Of a stretch of 64,000 nucleotides of DNA, positions 23,164 to 34,700 are shown one piece after another (positions within the stretch are counted from its first letter, which is position 1; the number at the start of each line of letters is the position of its first letter). This DNA comes from Lytechinus pictus (Eukaryota; Echinodermata; Echinoidea; Temnopleuroida; Toxopneustidae), in assembly GCF_037042905.1 (NCBI RefSeq), contig NC_087251.1:38188373-38252372 (forward strand), read 5' to 3'. Below the pieces are notes generated by a model. It saw nothing but the letters and a program-made list of their open reading frames with translations. It was not told the DNA's origin and ran no database searches. The position numbers and the translations under genes are program-made.

Positions 23164-24810
23164 ATGAACATCTTATTTCTCCAAGTTGGTCTATGTTAAA
23201 TGATAAGAAATTCATCCTGATACAAATTGTTTTGTCGTTGTTTTGTTCTTGTTATTCGTTAATGTTTTATTTATTTTATTCTCCCCCTATCATCACAGCT
23301 TTCTGCTTAAAAAACAAAACAAATTGTTCTCCCTGCCGCTGCCACTTGACAAATTGTAACGGAGAAGGGGAATGACACACTCCCCATTGAAATTGTGAAT
23401 CTGGATTTTTGTTCTTATATTATTATCATTGGTTTCACTCCGGTCTTGAGCGGGGAGAGAATTTGGGGGGGGGGTGCTGGACACAATATCTCTTCTGCTT
23501 TCCAGCAACTTATACACCATACATTCGCGCGGGCTCTCTCTCTCTCTCTTTCTCGTTTTGTTCTTTCACGTTGTTTATTTTTATTGGTGACCGCTTGATT
23601 TATTGTATATTTATCAGTATTATGATAATTATTAATATTTGTATCAATAATTTTTATTTACGTCTTCGGCCTTATGTACCCTTGCACTTTTTTTCCTTCA
23701 ATTTGTTTCAAACGAAAGTATGATCATCACTGGCGTACAGATGGTGGAGGGGCGTGCTAGGGGTCACGGATCCCCCCATTCTCCCTACCAATGAAAAAAA
23801 AGAATAAAGTAAAGGAAAATAAATGTCATCCTTGTCTCGCCCCCTCCATTTTTTGTTGTTGGCCCATTACGCTCCTGGTGAGTTACTATAAAACTAGACT
23901 TCGGTTGTATTTTTGTTCTATTCTGTGCAAAGCGACAATATAAATATATTATAATAAATGAATATATGTATGTATCTCTCTCATTACGTCTAAACAAATA
24001 ATGTTATTTTTAAAAGACAATAATATATATACCAGCAATAATATAGTTACAAATTCATGAAACCCAATACGCATCTCACTGAATTTATAATGCGAGCACA
24101 AAGCACGAGCTGTTATTGACATGGAAAGGGGACATCTATACGCCTTTTTAAAATTGTAAACATGAAGCATATCTCGGGGGGGGGGGGATATCTCGTAAAA
24201 GAAATGAGAGCACGATGCGTTAATTTAATATTTTGGATATATTTACCAGAGTTACAATTCTATATATTTCTTTTTCTTTCTGTTATTTCTTTCGACAAAC
24301 TGTAATTGAAGTATTGAAGAGTATATAGGCTGTTATGCCTGCTGATCATGATAGAATGTGGATTATTTTGCTGATTCATTAGATCTTAACATGTGTTCTT
24401 TAAATTGGGTAATTTGGGTACATGTTAGAAACACAGGCATTGTGCATTCAGATGCACATTGTGGAAATGAGATTCAGTATTCCTTGCAGCTAAGAAAGGT
24501 TTTGAAAATGACACTACTCTCAATTACATGTATACTGTGTCCATAGTTGCGAGTGTGTGAAAATGAAGGTGTTTGCAGTCATTAAAGTGTAGTTTTGGTT
24601 GGAAAACGTTAATAAAACTGTCGAGAACGTACAGTCTTCATGATTTCATTTATCTCATGTTCTGATCAGTAAATCAAATAAAAAATGATAATGACAAGAA
24701 CTTGTTAAGTTTGTCCTTCTATTTCAATCCCATGAATAAACAGAAATCGCGATATTCAGAAATAATAAGTCATACACCTCCTTTTTTCCTCAAGCCCTCA
24801 CTCACTCCCC

Positions 24811-24847
<37 letters not shown>

Positions 24848-25989
24848 TCCATAACCCTTTTCACAATCATTTTTGTTTGATTTCCGCATAAGCAAAACGA
24901 CGACGACAATGATAATGATGGTGATGATGAAGATGCTGATAATGATGCTGATGATGATAATGGTGGTACAATGATAATGATAATAAGTACATGAACACAC
25001 GTTTTCTTCTCATATAGTTCATTCTTGGAAAATACATAGGTGGCCATATACACATGAAGGTATATCATTTATAGAAGAAAATCTTGTTTGATTGATTTTT
25101 TTTATTTTTTGAAACTACGTGTAAAATTATATCCCCCATCAACAACAAATTGTTACTTACATTATAACATCACAATGAATATAATTCGACTATTGGCGGA
25201 CCATATTTAGATTTAGATTAAGATTTATTCATTTTCCGTTCACAAAGCACAACAAAATCAAAGTAACAATACATAGTCAAATTTAAAGTACAATATCAAT
25301 CGGTATAATGCATAAGAATTAGAACGTATAAACAATGAGAACCAATGCGAACTAAAGTAACCTTGACTAATAACTATATAAAACAGAACATATGGATTTT
25401 ATTTTTGGATTATTGAACAAAAATTAATTATCCTTTTTCTATCAGTGAAGAAAACAATCATGATCAACATAAAACAAAAAAGCAACTCACTATTATATAC
25501 AGTATTATCATAATCTAAAAACCTACGGTGTGTATGACATGATGTGGATGTGGAGACCAGACTGAGAGCACTGTGTGTACGAGAGGATATGGAAACCAGA
25601 GTGGAGGGGTGTGCCGAGAAGGTGACACGACATGTAGCCTTTAACAAGTTGGTATTTTCTTGAGTATTAATTTTTACTTACTGAATGTCTTGGTCATGTT
25701 TGTATGGCACAAAATTTGCCGACAGTAAACATTTTGCGTGACTACAGTACAGGTTTTCGACAAAATAAGGTTGGGTATACCGTTGAATTTCACCTGGAGC
25801 AAATGTCTCCACTTCGGAGCATATTTCGCCAGTCTGAGCGATTTTGACGCTAAGAATGGGGTATGTCTAATTTGTTTCTACTGTTATAACATGGAGCTAT
25901 ATGGTTATAATAATTACATGAAAACGCGTTTTTTTTTTGTTTCATTTTAATCGCCAGGCACGTAATAAAACGTACACAAATGCTCCCCC
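23164..25989. other. Centre of TU-like element, left part; no gene
   Basis: AT-rich with simple repeats: (CT)n near 23535, an 11-base G run at 24177, (CT)n at 24800-24843 and GAT-rich sequence at 24905-24985. A retroelement 3'-end-like segment lies at 25195-25385. No transposase-like frame seen. Confidence 0.5.
24800..24843 (+). repeat. (CT)n microsatellite
   Basis: Long alternating CT run in the element centre. Confidence 0.9.
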
Positions 25990-27434
25990 CAACCGCGTAG
26001 CCAGGATTTTATTTTGGAGGGGGCGGTACATGCACGCGAAGCGTGCCAACACTTACAGAGCGCGCGAAGCGCGCTCCCTAGGGGGTGGGTGCAGGGAGGG
26101 GGAGTTTCCCCCTCTCTCGCGAAGCGCGAAGCTTTCGGTGTTTCATGAATTAAAATGAAAAGGAGCCGTCTCTCTTGTCTCTAGTACCTATATCAGCTAG
26201 CTCCAATTCAGTTGACTATATTTTGATTTTGAACCTTTTTTTCAAAAGTGATTGTGAACGCACAAAAAAGGGATAAAATGGAAGAAATTAAAATAATAAT
26301 TACCCCGCGCGAGGCGCGGAAGCAGAAGCATTTTATCAAGTTTTTTTTCAAATAAAAAAGGGTCCCAGGATAAGGGTTCTCTAAGTTAAAATGAATGCGT
26401 CCCTTAGAAAGATCAGATTTGATTACAAACAATTATATCCTTAACTCGCAAAACAGAGGAGGAGAAGGGTATATGCCGGGAGGAAGATAATCCTCCCCGC
26501 CCTGAGCAATGAAACTGAAATTTCAAAGGGTGGATGTTTCATCAAATGCAGATATCTCTAATACCTCATCGGCTCTAATTCAATTGATTTTCTAAGATTA
26601 TTGAACTTCATTACGAGGAAAATAGTGCGCAAAAAGTTGAAACTTCTGTGATTTATTTAAATTATATAAAAAAGACGATTTCTTTTACTATTATCCTGAA
26701 GCGCTTCATTTTGAATGATAAAGAAACTTAGGTGTCATTAAAAATTTCAAACTGAGGGCGCAAAACAGGACAGGAGATGAATGTGCAGGGAAATGAAGTT
26801 TAATAGAATTTGATAAAAAAATATTGTACTTTTTTTATTTAATACGACACGAATTGTATACTTTCCTCTTTTTAAATAGGTACCTGTTTGCCCCCAAATT
26901 ATGGTTGTTTAGTAATGAGCTGAAAAGCGGGAGAAGTTGCCTATATGGAGGTGACGGCAGAAATTGATATAAAGATTTTACCCGCCCGGAGTCGACCTGA
27001 CCAGAAGTTGCCCGATCAATAAAAAAAAAGATAACTTCATATACTTCAGACTAACCTTACTCTAATTCCATGGAGCTATAAAACATGTCTAATTCCACGC
27101 CCTAATGTATACATTTGAACTTTAACTGGCAAAAAACACACATAGCTGAGGTGTAAAAACAGGGTTAGAGAAAGGGTGAGGGGATACAAAGGAAAACTGC
27201 AATATTCTCATTTAACCGCGCGCAGCGCGGAAGCAAAATTCATATAAATTTAGAGCAAGAGTGAAAGAGTTTCTCTTTTGAGAAAAAATAAAGAATAACA
27301 AGAAAAACCCACAAAGCTACCTTTCTTCCCTTTCCTCCCTTCGCTTTTCCTTTTCTCCTCTCTTTTTTCTTCTTTTTGGGGACGTTTTTTTTGGGGGGGC
27401 GACCGCCCCCACCGCCCCCCTGGCTACGCGCCTG
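25990..27434. mobile_element. Nested element with CGCGTAGCCAGG ends
   Basis: The left end CCGCGTAGCCAGGATTTT and the right end CCCCCTGGCTACGCGCCTG are inverted. Both are followed inward by G/C runs. The interior has GCGCGAAGCGCGC motifs near 26050, 26305 and 27220. The flanks are poly-C, so the target duplication cannot be read. Probably hAT-like. Confidence 0.55.
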
Positions 27435-27522
27435 CCCCCCCCCACCATGAATAAGCATTAAGAATATCTATCCCTCCTTTGTGCTTACCCCTTTTTTTCT
27501 ATTTCTTTCTATATGCATGTAT

Positions 27523-27672
27523 CAGGGGCCGCGGAGCCGGGGGGCTTTAGCCCCCCAATTTCCCAAAGCCGTGTACAAAAAACGTAAGAATGACCATATG
27601 ATTGTGATTTTTAGCATGGACAACCCCCACTTTTGACTCAGCCCTCACTTTGAAAACCGTTCCGCGGCCCCT
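27523..27672. mobile_element. MITE, GGGGCCGCGGA family, copy 1
   Basis: The termini AGGGGCCGCGGAGCC and TTCCGCGGCCCCTG are inverted. The body shares CCGTGTACAAAAAACGTAA, GATTGTGATTTTT and GAAAACCGTTCCGCGGCC with copy 2 at 47339-47508. About 150 bp, with no coding capacity. Confidence 0.75.
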
Positions 27673-27820
27673 GTGTATATGACATTTAATATATCATGCA
27701 AGCATAGTTTAAGTTTACTTTGTAAATTCATGGAGCTATGCTCCATGGTAAATTGACGCCTTCAGCCTGTGCTAAAATTGTTATGCGTATGAAAGTACGA
27801 ATAAAAAAATAAATAAATAA

Positions 27821-28330
27821 TTGTCGCATTATCGGAGCAATTTACGGCGGAGCAGATGTCGGCGGAGCAAATATCGGCGGAGCAATTGTCGCGGAGCAAT
27901 TGTCGTATAATCGGAGCAATTTTCGGCGGAGCAAATATCGGCGGAGCAATTGTCGTATAATCGGAGCAGATGTCGGTGGAGCAATTATCGGCGGAGCAAT
28001 TGTCGGCGGAGCAATTTTCGGCGGAGCAAATATCGGCGGAGCAATTGTCGTATAATCGGAGCAGATGTCGGTGGAGCAATTATCGGCGGAGCAATTGTCG
28101 GCGGAGCAGATGTCGGCGGAGCAGATGTCGGCGGAGCAGATGTCGGCGGAGCAAATATCGGCGGAGCAAATATCGGCGGAGCAAGTGTCGACGGAGCACA
28201 TATCGGCGGAGCAAGTGTCGACGGAGCAACTGTCGGCGGAGCAACTGTCCGGAGCAATTGTCGGCGGAGCAGTTGTCGTATTTTGCGTAGCAATTGTCGG
28301 CGGAGCAAGTGTCGGCGGAGCAATTGTCAT
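27821..28330 (-). repeat. Right arm: inverted 15-bp tandem array
   Basis: Roughly 34 units, the reverse complement of the left arm (AATTGTCGGCGGAGC type), with the same TGTCGTATAATCGGAGC compound junctions at the inner side. It is longer than the left arm by about six units. Confidence 0.93.
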
Positions 28331-28744
28331 GGAACCCGATGATGTCCCTCAATCACGATTTCTTTTGTTTATTATTGTTTGAATTACAATATTTCAATTT
28401 TTACCGATTTGACAATAAGGACCAACTTGACTGCACCATAAAATGTTAAACAATGGTAATGCCACATGTTCAGGGAGAAATAAAACTTTGATTCACAGGA
28501 CAATTAGAATATTTCATATTCCATATAATAAAATACAGAAGAAATAGTGAGTGATGTCATCAGTTCCCTCATTTGCATACCGACCGGGATGTGCATACTT
28601 TATTTTGTAAAATCAAGCAAAACTTCAAAATGTCATAACTTTCTTATTTTACTTCCGATTTGGATACAATTTTCAGAGTTATGCTTGTTAGATCTTTTTT
28701 TTTTATTCGAATCAACATTGTGTTGGGGTGGACTTGTCCTTTAA

Positions 28745-31087
28745 ATGGAAATCAGCTCGCGCTTCGTATCAGCTCGTTTAATTTATTTAGGCCAAGTGAG
28801 ATACACTATCTTTGTTTGTAATAAAATAAAACTAAAAAGTACTTTAGAATTCAGGACTACATTTTCCTTTAAAAAAAACTAACTCTTCGAGCAACTGATT
28901 TTGTTATAGTATTGAAACATAGATTTCGTTCATTTTAAAAGGGAGTTCTACTTCCACTCCATGAATAAATTCGGATCCATTTAAAAGCAATACAACATGA
29001 AATAAATAAAATTAATTATAGCAAAATGAAGATAAGACACAACAAAGACATCAAAGGTAAACAAAATAGAGAGGGTGATATTGGTGAATTTTCAAAATTT
29101 CAATATTCTATCGTCACATGTTAGCAGCTCCCCGTTGTCATGTAAAATAATTCTCATCATTTTCCATTTTGAATGGTTCACGGTAATTGAATACTTGTAT
29201 ATTGTATGTTTCGTTAATAAAATCATTTTTTTAAGGAAATTGTTCTTTATATTGAATTAGATAATCTCGGTCCCAATATATTAATTATAATGAAAATAAC
29301 AATAAAAAAAAACAGAAGGCAGAAAAAACACAAAATATATCAAAGGTTTGTGTTCGTGAAGACGTCGTTTTCATTTGTGTTTATTTTCAATCAATCCTTA
29401 TATTTTAAAAATATATATGATTTTATTCATTTTTTATTACCACATTCCAATAACAAAAGTATATACAAGAAGGATTATTTCCAACATTACATAACAATGA
29501 GCAAACATAATGAATAAGATACATAACATTATTCTAATCAAAATATAATTATACTTGAAAATTTGATCTTTTTCAATTAATAAAAGATAAATATGAGCAG
29601 AAAGAATATATGATACATTCGAAATGTGGGAGACCACCATCTTAAGCTTGGAGCTTGAAATTGATGGTGGTCTCGAAATAAAAGGGGAAAGAAATCAGAC
29701 TACAGCATAATACAAAAACTTGTGTGATATTCAGCATAGCAAGAGTAAATAATTACAAGAGACAATTCAAATTGGTATAAAATGACTAAGAAATGTACTG
29801 AACAATAGTGTGCATATAAGATTTATTATTACAAATATAAAATCTGAAAGTCAAAAAGGGGCCTAAGCTTTCGATCCTAGCAGAATCTTCGTCGGAGGCA
29901 AAATATAAAATATATATAAAATCTGTAAGGAGACCAACTATAATTCGGCACTTAATTCTAAAACTCAGCATCGTCAGAAATTAGGTCCGACTTATCAAAA
30001 TCGAAAACTTATAGATCGGCGATGTATGTTGTCGATACTAATGTATAACCAGGACCCATGCATCTGTAAATGTTCATAATTCACGTAATTAAATTCCTAT
30101 CGTTGCAATAACCGTAATACCATGCACTGATTTAACGGGAAATCGCGTACGTAATTTTGAAACAATAGCTTCAAAACAATTACATGAACAACAAGTGACA
30201 CAATAATGCTTTCAGCCCAAATGCAGCCTCAATTTAAAAAAAAGTTAAGTTCTAGCCCTCAGTCGAACTAAACTAGTTCTCATTATAAAGAGAGTTTTCT
30301 ACGTCGGTTATAATTAAAAAAAAAACTAAGGCAGAGATGCATGCTGCTCTATTTGGTGCGTTTTTTGATATTGACGCTCAGTAAACGTCATCATTCAGAA
30401 ATATCAGAAAATTTCATTTAAAACTGTTTGATTTTCATAACCGTCTTTCAGATTATTTCTTATCAAATTATAGTTTTCAAAAACTTCAAATCATTTCTGT
30501 ATCGAAATTTTTTTTAAAAGAACTTGGATTGTTTAGACCTATTATTGTAATTCGATCATAAACGGTCTCAGGTACAAAACGTCTTTCTCTATAACCTTCC
30601 CCTTAATCTTAATTGTTGGTTGACATCTACAGTAGATCGTGTTATATTTATTAAAAAAACTCAAGCCCATTCCGTGTCGGTGAATACATCTTATCAATAT
30701 TTCACGAATATTGTATAATTTCACCATTACCAGAACCTGAAATATCACATACTCATAATACCGTTGATGCTATTATGTCATTCGCCTAGCATGCATGTTG
30801 ATACTTTATTATGCTCCTGCATTTTTATCATGTTTGTGTTTTACTACTCCTTTCCATCTATGATTTGATTGATTTTATTATCTATTTTTTCCTCTGCATA
30901 ACAATGTATTATGGTAACACAAATATAACAAAGATAGTTTGACAATATATCAGAAATATACATCGTAAAGCCACTTGTCGTTATCGTAAGCAAATAGAGA
31001 ATATGACAAACCAAAACATAATTAGGCATATGTTGAATAATGTAATCATCTTGCATGAGCAGCATGGATGACATAGAATGATCAAAT
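28745..31087. other. Intergenic, no gene recognised
   Basis: AT-rich sequence between the TU-like element and the asparaginase gene. The only discrete structure is the hairpin at 29630-29674. No exon pattern is seen on either strand. Confidence 0.45.
29630..29674. repeat. Hairpin GAGACCACCATC / GATGGTGGTCTC
   Basis: Two exactly complementary 12-base arms enclose about 21 bases. Isolated and intergenic; it may be the relic of a short palindromic element. Confidence 0.7.
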
Positions 31088-31260
31088 TATTAAGTTTAAC
31101 CAGTTCAGTTCAAGTTCATTTATTAAAACCAATTAACAATATAAAATCAAATACAAAACATATATCATAAGATGGTTAGGACCAAAATGAAGCCGAAGCT
31201 TGTTAATATTGGCCCTTTACATAAAATATATAAAATACATTATGAAAACAATGTCAACAA
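31088..31260. repeat. Retroelement 3'-end-like segment downstream of the asparaginase gene
   Basis: TTCAGTTCAAGTTCATTTATT followed by A-rich sequence and AGGACCAAAATGAAGCCGAAG. It resembles the segments at 20376 and 25195. The TTTATT at about 31118 would read AATAAA on the minus strand, some 430 nt beyond the asparaginase stop, and could act as its poly(A) signal. Confidence 0.35.
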
Positions 31261-31553
31261 ATTAAATTGACAAGTAATCGATTAAGAAATACTACCATAC
31301 CAAATAGAAGAAGAAAACAGCTGTAATAATATCGATAATCATGATTAAAAACGACGACGAAGTAATCTTTGTAGTTAAATATGGATTCTGGCAGTCAAAG
31401 CTATGCCTGGGGAGCTTTAACAATTGGTGATGATCCGAGGAAAGGACCCCCCTTCTCTCGATGAATTAAAAATATTACAAATCCGTCGCCTATATGTTAA
31501 AACAAACAATAGTTTCCAAAATCAATCGTCATACTACGTGATTTATAACCAAT

Positions 31554-31759
31554 TCACATACTCCCTCCGTCCAAAATATCTCCCTTTCTGACCCCATACG
31601 AAATTCGCCCACTTTTTACACTGGCCCAGGGCATCCCGGAAGTAGTGAAGACCGGTGATGGTTGTCCGTCTGCACCGAGGACAATGGCGCCGGATTTGTA
31701 ACCGGTCCGTTCTTTCATCATCTCAAGGGCCTTCTTTGCTGCGGCCTCACCTGTCATTC
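31554..31759 (-). CDS. Asparaginase exon 6 (residues 247-314, stop)
   Basis: Acceptor GTTTTTAG. Encodes [19 protein letters not shown] through [19 protein letters not shown] and a short tail ending GGSM, then TGA. Confidence 0.95.
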
Positions 31760-34700
31760 CTAAAAACATGGAGGAAATGAATAATACTCCTCAAAACTGC
31801 TTTCTTGTTGGCTGAAACGGTTTGGGTGATAATTTCAGTTGAAACCTAGTTCAACTTTGGGGAAGAATTCTGCATTCTATATTTGTCAGCATTATTTTCT
31901 TTACTATACGATAATGATGTAACTCCGGATTTCTCCCACAGTCCAATGCTATAATGTTATCTCCTCTTCATCAATCTCTCTCGTATCTCATTCCTTTCTT
32001 CTAGTCACGGAATGAGTGGGAAAAAAATACATGGGCAAAATTTGTAAAAAGCTGGAAGCGAGCAAATCAAATTTTAACATATACAGAACATGATACCGTA
32101 ATTATATATCCTGTCTTTTCCTTTCGTGTTCTTTGTTTTTCTCTGTTATCTCTTAATTTGTACTGATATTTTTGATGGGGTCCATTGCCCCCATCTTTAC
32201 GCCAATGCCATGTTCACTGTATCTTTGTCCTTCTCTTCAGCTTTCTCTATACATATCCCCCCCCCTCTCTCTCTCTCTCTTTCAAAATTCTAGTATCTAT
32301 TTCGAAATCCATGATTATGCACACATGCACTCTTTTTAAACTTAACCTAAATTTGTAAAACCGAATACTAAGTGGTTTTGACTAGCATACGGACATGAGT
32401 GAGTTATATAGGCAACAATAATGCCTTTATACACCGCAAAAACTCTGGTGTTGATTTACCACTAGCCCGGAATCTATATGTCCGCACCAGGGAAGTGCTA
32501 AACAACCCCAGTTTTGGTTTTGGTCTAAATGACACCTGATAAGTGTTTATACAACACCAATTAGTATTAAAACAGCATCGGTTTTATTCCAAACTGGTGT
32601 TGTTTCAATATTTCTCTGGTGTGGACATAATGATACCGGGCTGGTGATGTTAAATCAACACCGTTGTTTTGGAGTGTAAAAGAGAGAGATGGGGGAGGGG
32701 TGGGGGTGGGGAGACAGTGGGCATAGGAGCACACTTCCTTACCATGTTCCATATAGAGTATAATACGAGCAGCCATTGCGATCCTCATTATAGCTTCACC
32801 GATACCCGTGGTTGATACCCCTCCTACAGCATTGTCACAGTAGGCACCGCATCCTGATTTTGAAAAGACGATTTTTTTTTTTTTAATTCATTTTAAACTC
32901 TTACGCCAAACATGTTTTTAATGTTTTTCATTTATTTTATTCAAAATATGTTCTTACAACATATACAACGGCCAAACTCATGAAATTCTTTAATCCGATA
33001 AGAGCTTTTTACATATAACTTTAGTGGTAAAAATGACCCCAAAGGGATTCTTTAAAGTGACCATAAAGGTCCGAGGTACAAGGTGCATAGCATTTCACTC
33101 CAAACTTTGCCGGTGTTCAATTGTGATAAGAAACTATCCAATAAAATTCTTATAAAGAACTCACCAATCAAAGGGCTGTCTCCAACCCTCCCAACCCGTT
33201 GACCAGTAAGTCCCCCGGTAGATGTACCACAAGCGATGTTTCCAAATCTATCAAGGGCAACCGCCCCCACAGTATCATGTTCCGTTTGTTCCCTTCTGTG
33301 AAATTTGACAAAAGAGCAATTTTATACGATGAGAAATCTTTACCCATCATCATATACAATGCTTGTATAGTTGAGTATAATAACAATTTTCATGATTTGC
33401 TCTATATTATGTGAAGGCTATTGTTATCAACAAATTATATCGTTTCTTATAGGTTATCACCTTCGTTTTTCAAAATTTGCCATGGTCATGATGATATTAA
33501 TTACATATTTTGTACTTTGAAAGGGAGAGGAACACTGAAATATCTATTATCATTATAATTCGATAATTTTATGATATAAGTCTAATTGGAGGTATACATA
33601 ATAATATTTTTTCTGTTCTCATCTTCTGAAGTTTTATTTGTTCTTCAACTATTTGAGACAAATGTATTTATTGTTTATGTCTTCGTGAATATTATTGTAA
33701 GTGGCATTGGAAACCCAATATTTAGATGAACAGTTTTCAATTTCCAAAAAATAATGATCTCATGTACGTGGTGCGATATGACATCGTCAATAATTTAGAA
33801 AATAGCAAAATAGCATTAAAAACGGACATAATGGAGCGTTTCGACATGCACTCATCGGAGTAAAAGTGAATGAATGAACAGAACGCTAGAACGAAACAAA
33901 TATATGATTTTGAAAATGGAAAAATGAAAGTGGATAATATGAGTGATCATAATTATCTCCGTAAAGTAACAATAGCGCATCTCGATGGAATAAGGCAACC
34001 GCACCGGGAGGGCACCCCTCTCATATAGGGGAATTTAATTGGATGATCGACAAATGAAGCCACGGAAATGGGTGCGAATTGAAAACGTTTGAGTCGGAGC
34101 GGGGAATTGTTAGTGAGGGTTATAGAGTGATGACATTGCCCCTAGAAAGGCATTCGCCCGCTACCACCCCCCCCCCCCCCACACACACACCACATACACA
34201 GGAATGTTGCAGATACAGCGATTCTGCATGAATACGTACCGCCGATAATTCTTCCAAACAAAACTAAAGAGAAAAGGTAAAAATACACAGGCCTATCAAT
34301 TCTGGAAATGATTGCACTAACAAAATAATAATAAAAAATTAATCTATCATCTACCAAAATTATAAAGTTACATGTGCATTGACATAAGGCTCTTATAATC
34401 CTAAAATTAAAACAAGGATGAAGACATTTTTTTGTTCTTTACTCTTCAGAAAAGGAAAAAGAAGAAAGTTTTACAAAAATTGTAAGAAAAAATGAGATGG
34501 AAAAAGCGACAGCCACCCTAAAAAAAATTGCTTGACATTTCAACATAAATATTACATACTCTTCACGTTTTACTTCTGAGAGGTAATCGGTTCCCTTCAT
34601 ACTCTCCAATAGGTTGATCGCTCGTTCTGAGATTAACTCTGAAGGAGATGTCCTGGTTAAACCATGTTCATCGATAAAAGCCTCAAGTCCTTTCCCAATC

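Larger units (their letters stand above)
22740..28336. mobile_element. TU-like fold-back transposon, 5.6 kb, 8-bp TSD
   Basis: The ends are GGTGACCCGACAATTGCTCC and, reverse-complemented from the right, GGTTCCATGACAATTGCTCC. CGATGATG is directly repeated at 22732-22739 and 28337-28344. Both arms are arrays of 15-bp units (GCTCCGCCGACAATT type) in opposite orientation. The sea urchin TU family is known for 15-bp-repeat outer domains in long inverted arms and 8-bp duplications, so the assignment rests on structure. The ~4.7-kb centre has no long coding frame, but it contains a nested GC-motif element (25990-27434) and a MITE (27523-27672). It is probably non-autonomous. Confidence 0.85.
22541..28744. 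mobile_element. TTAA-flanked MITE split by a TU-like insertion
   Basis: TTAA at 22541-22544 is followed by AGATCAAGTCCACC, and GGGGTGGACTTGTCCT precedes TTAA at 28741-28744. Removing 22740-28344 leaves a MITE of about 600 bp, collinear with the copy beginning at 8157 (shared blocks CGATGATGTCC, ATTTCTTTTGTTT, TTGACAATA, AAAATGTC-TAACTTTCTTATTTTAC). It serves as host and dating reference for the nested element. Confidence 0.78.

Noticed and set aside
22716..23375. Open frame of about 219 codons with a cysteine-rich repetitive product, and overlapping frames on both strands
   Set aside because: The 15-bp period keeps all frames open across the array on both strands; the same happens in the inverted copy at 27842-28342. 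No start context, splice signal or non-repetitive domain.
22746..28330. CRISPR-like regular repeats
   Set aside because: Units are contiguous without unique spacers, in inverted pairs, and the genome is eukaryotic.
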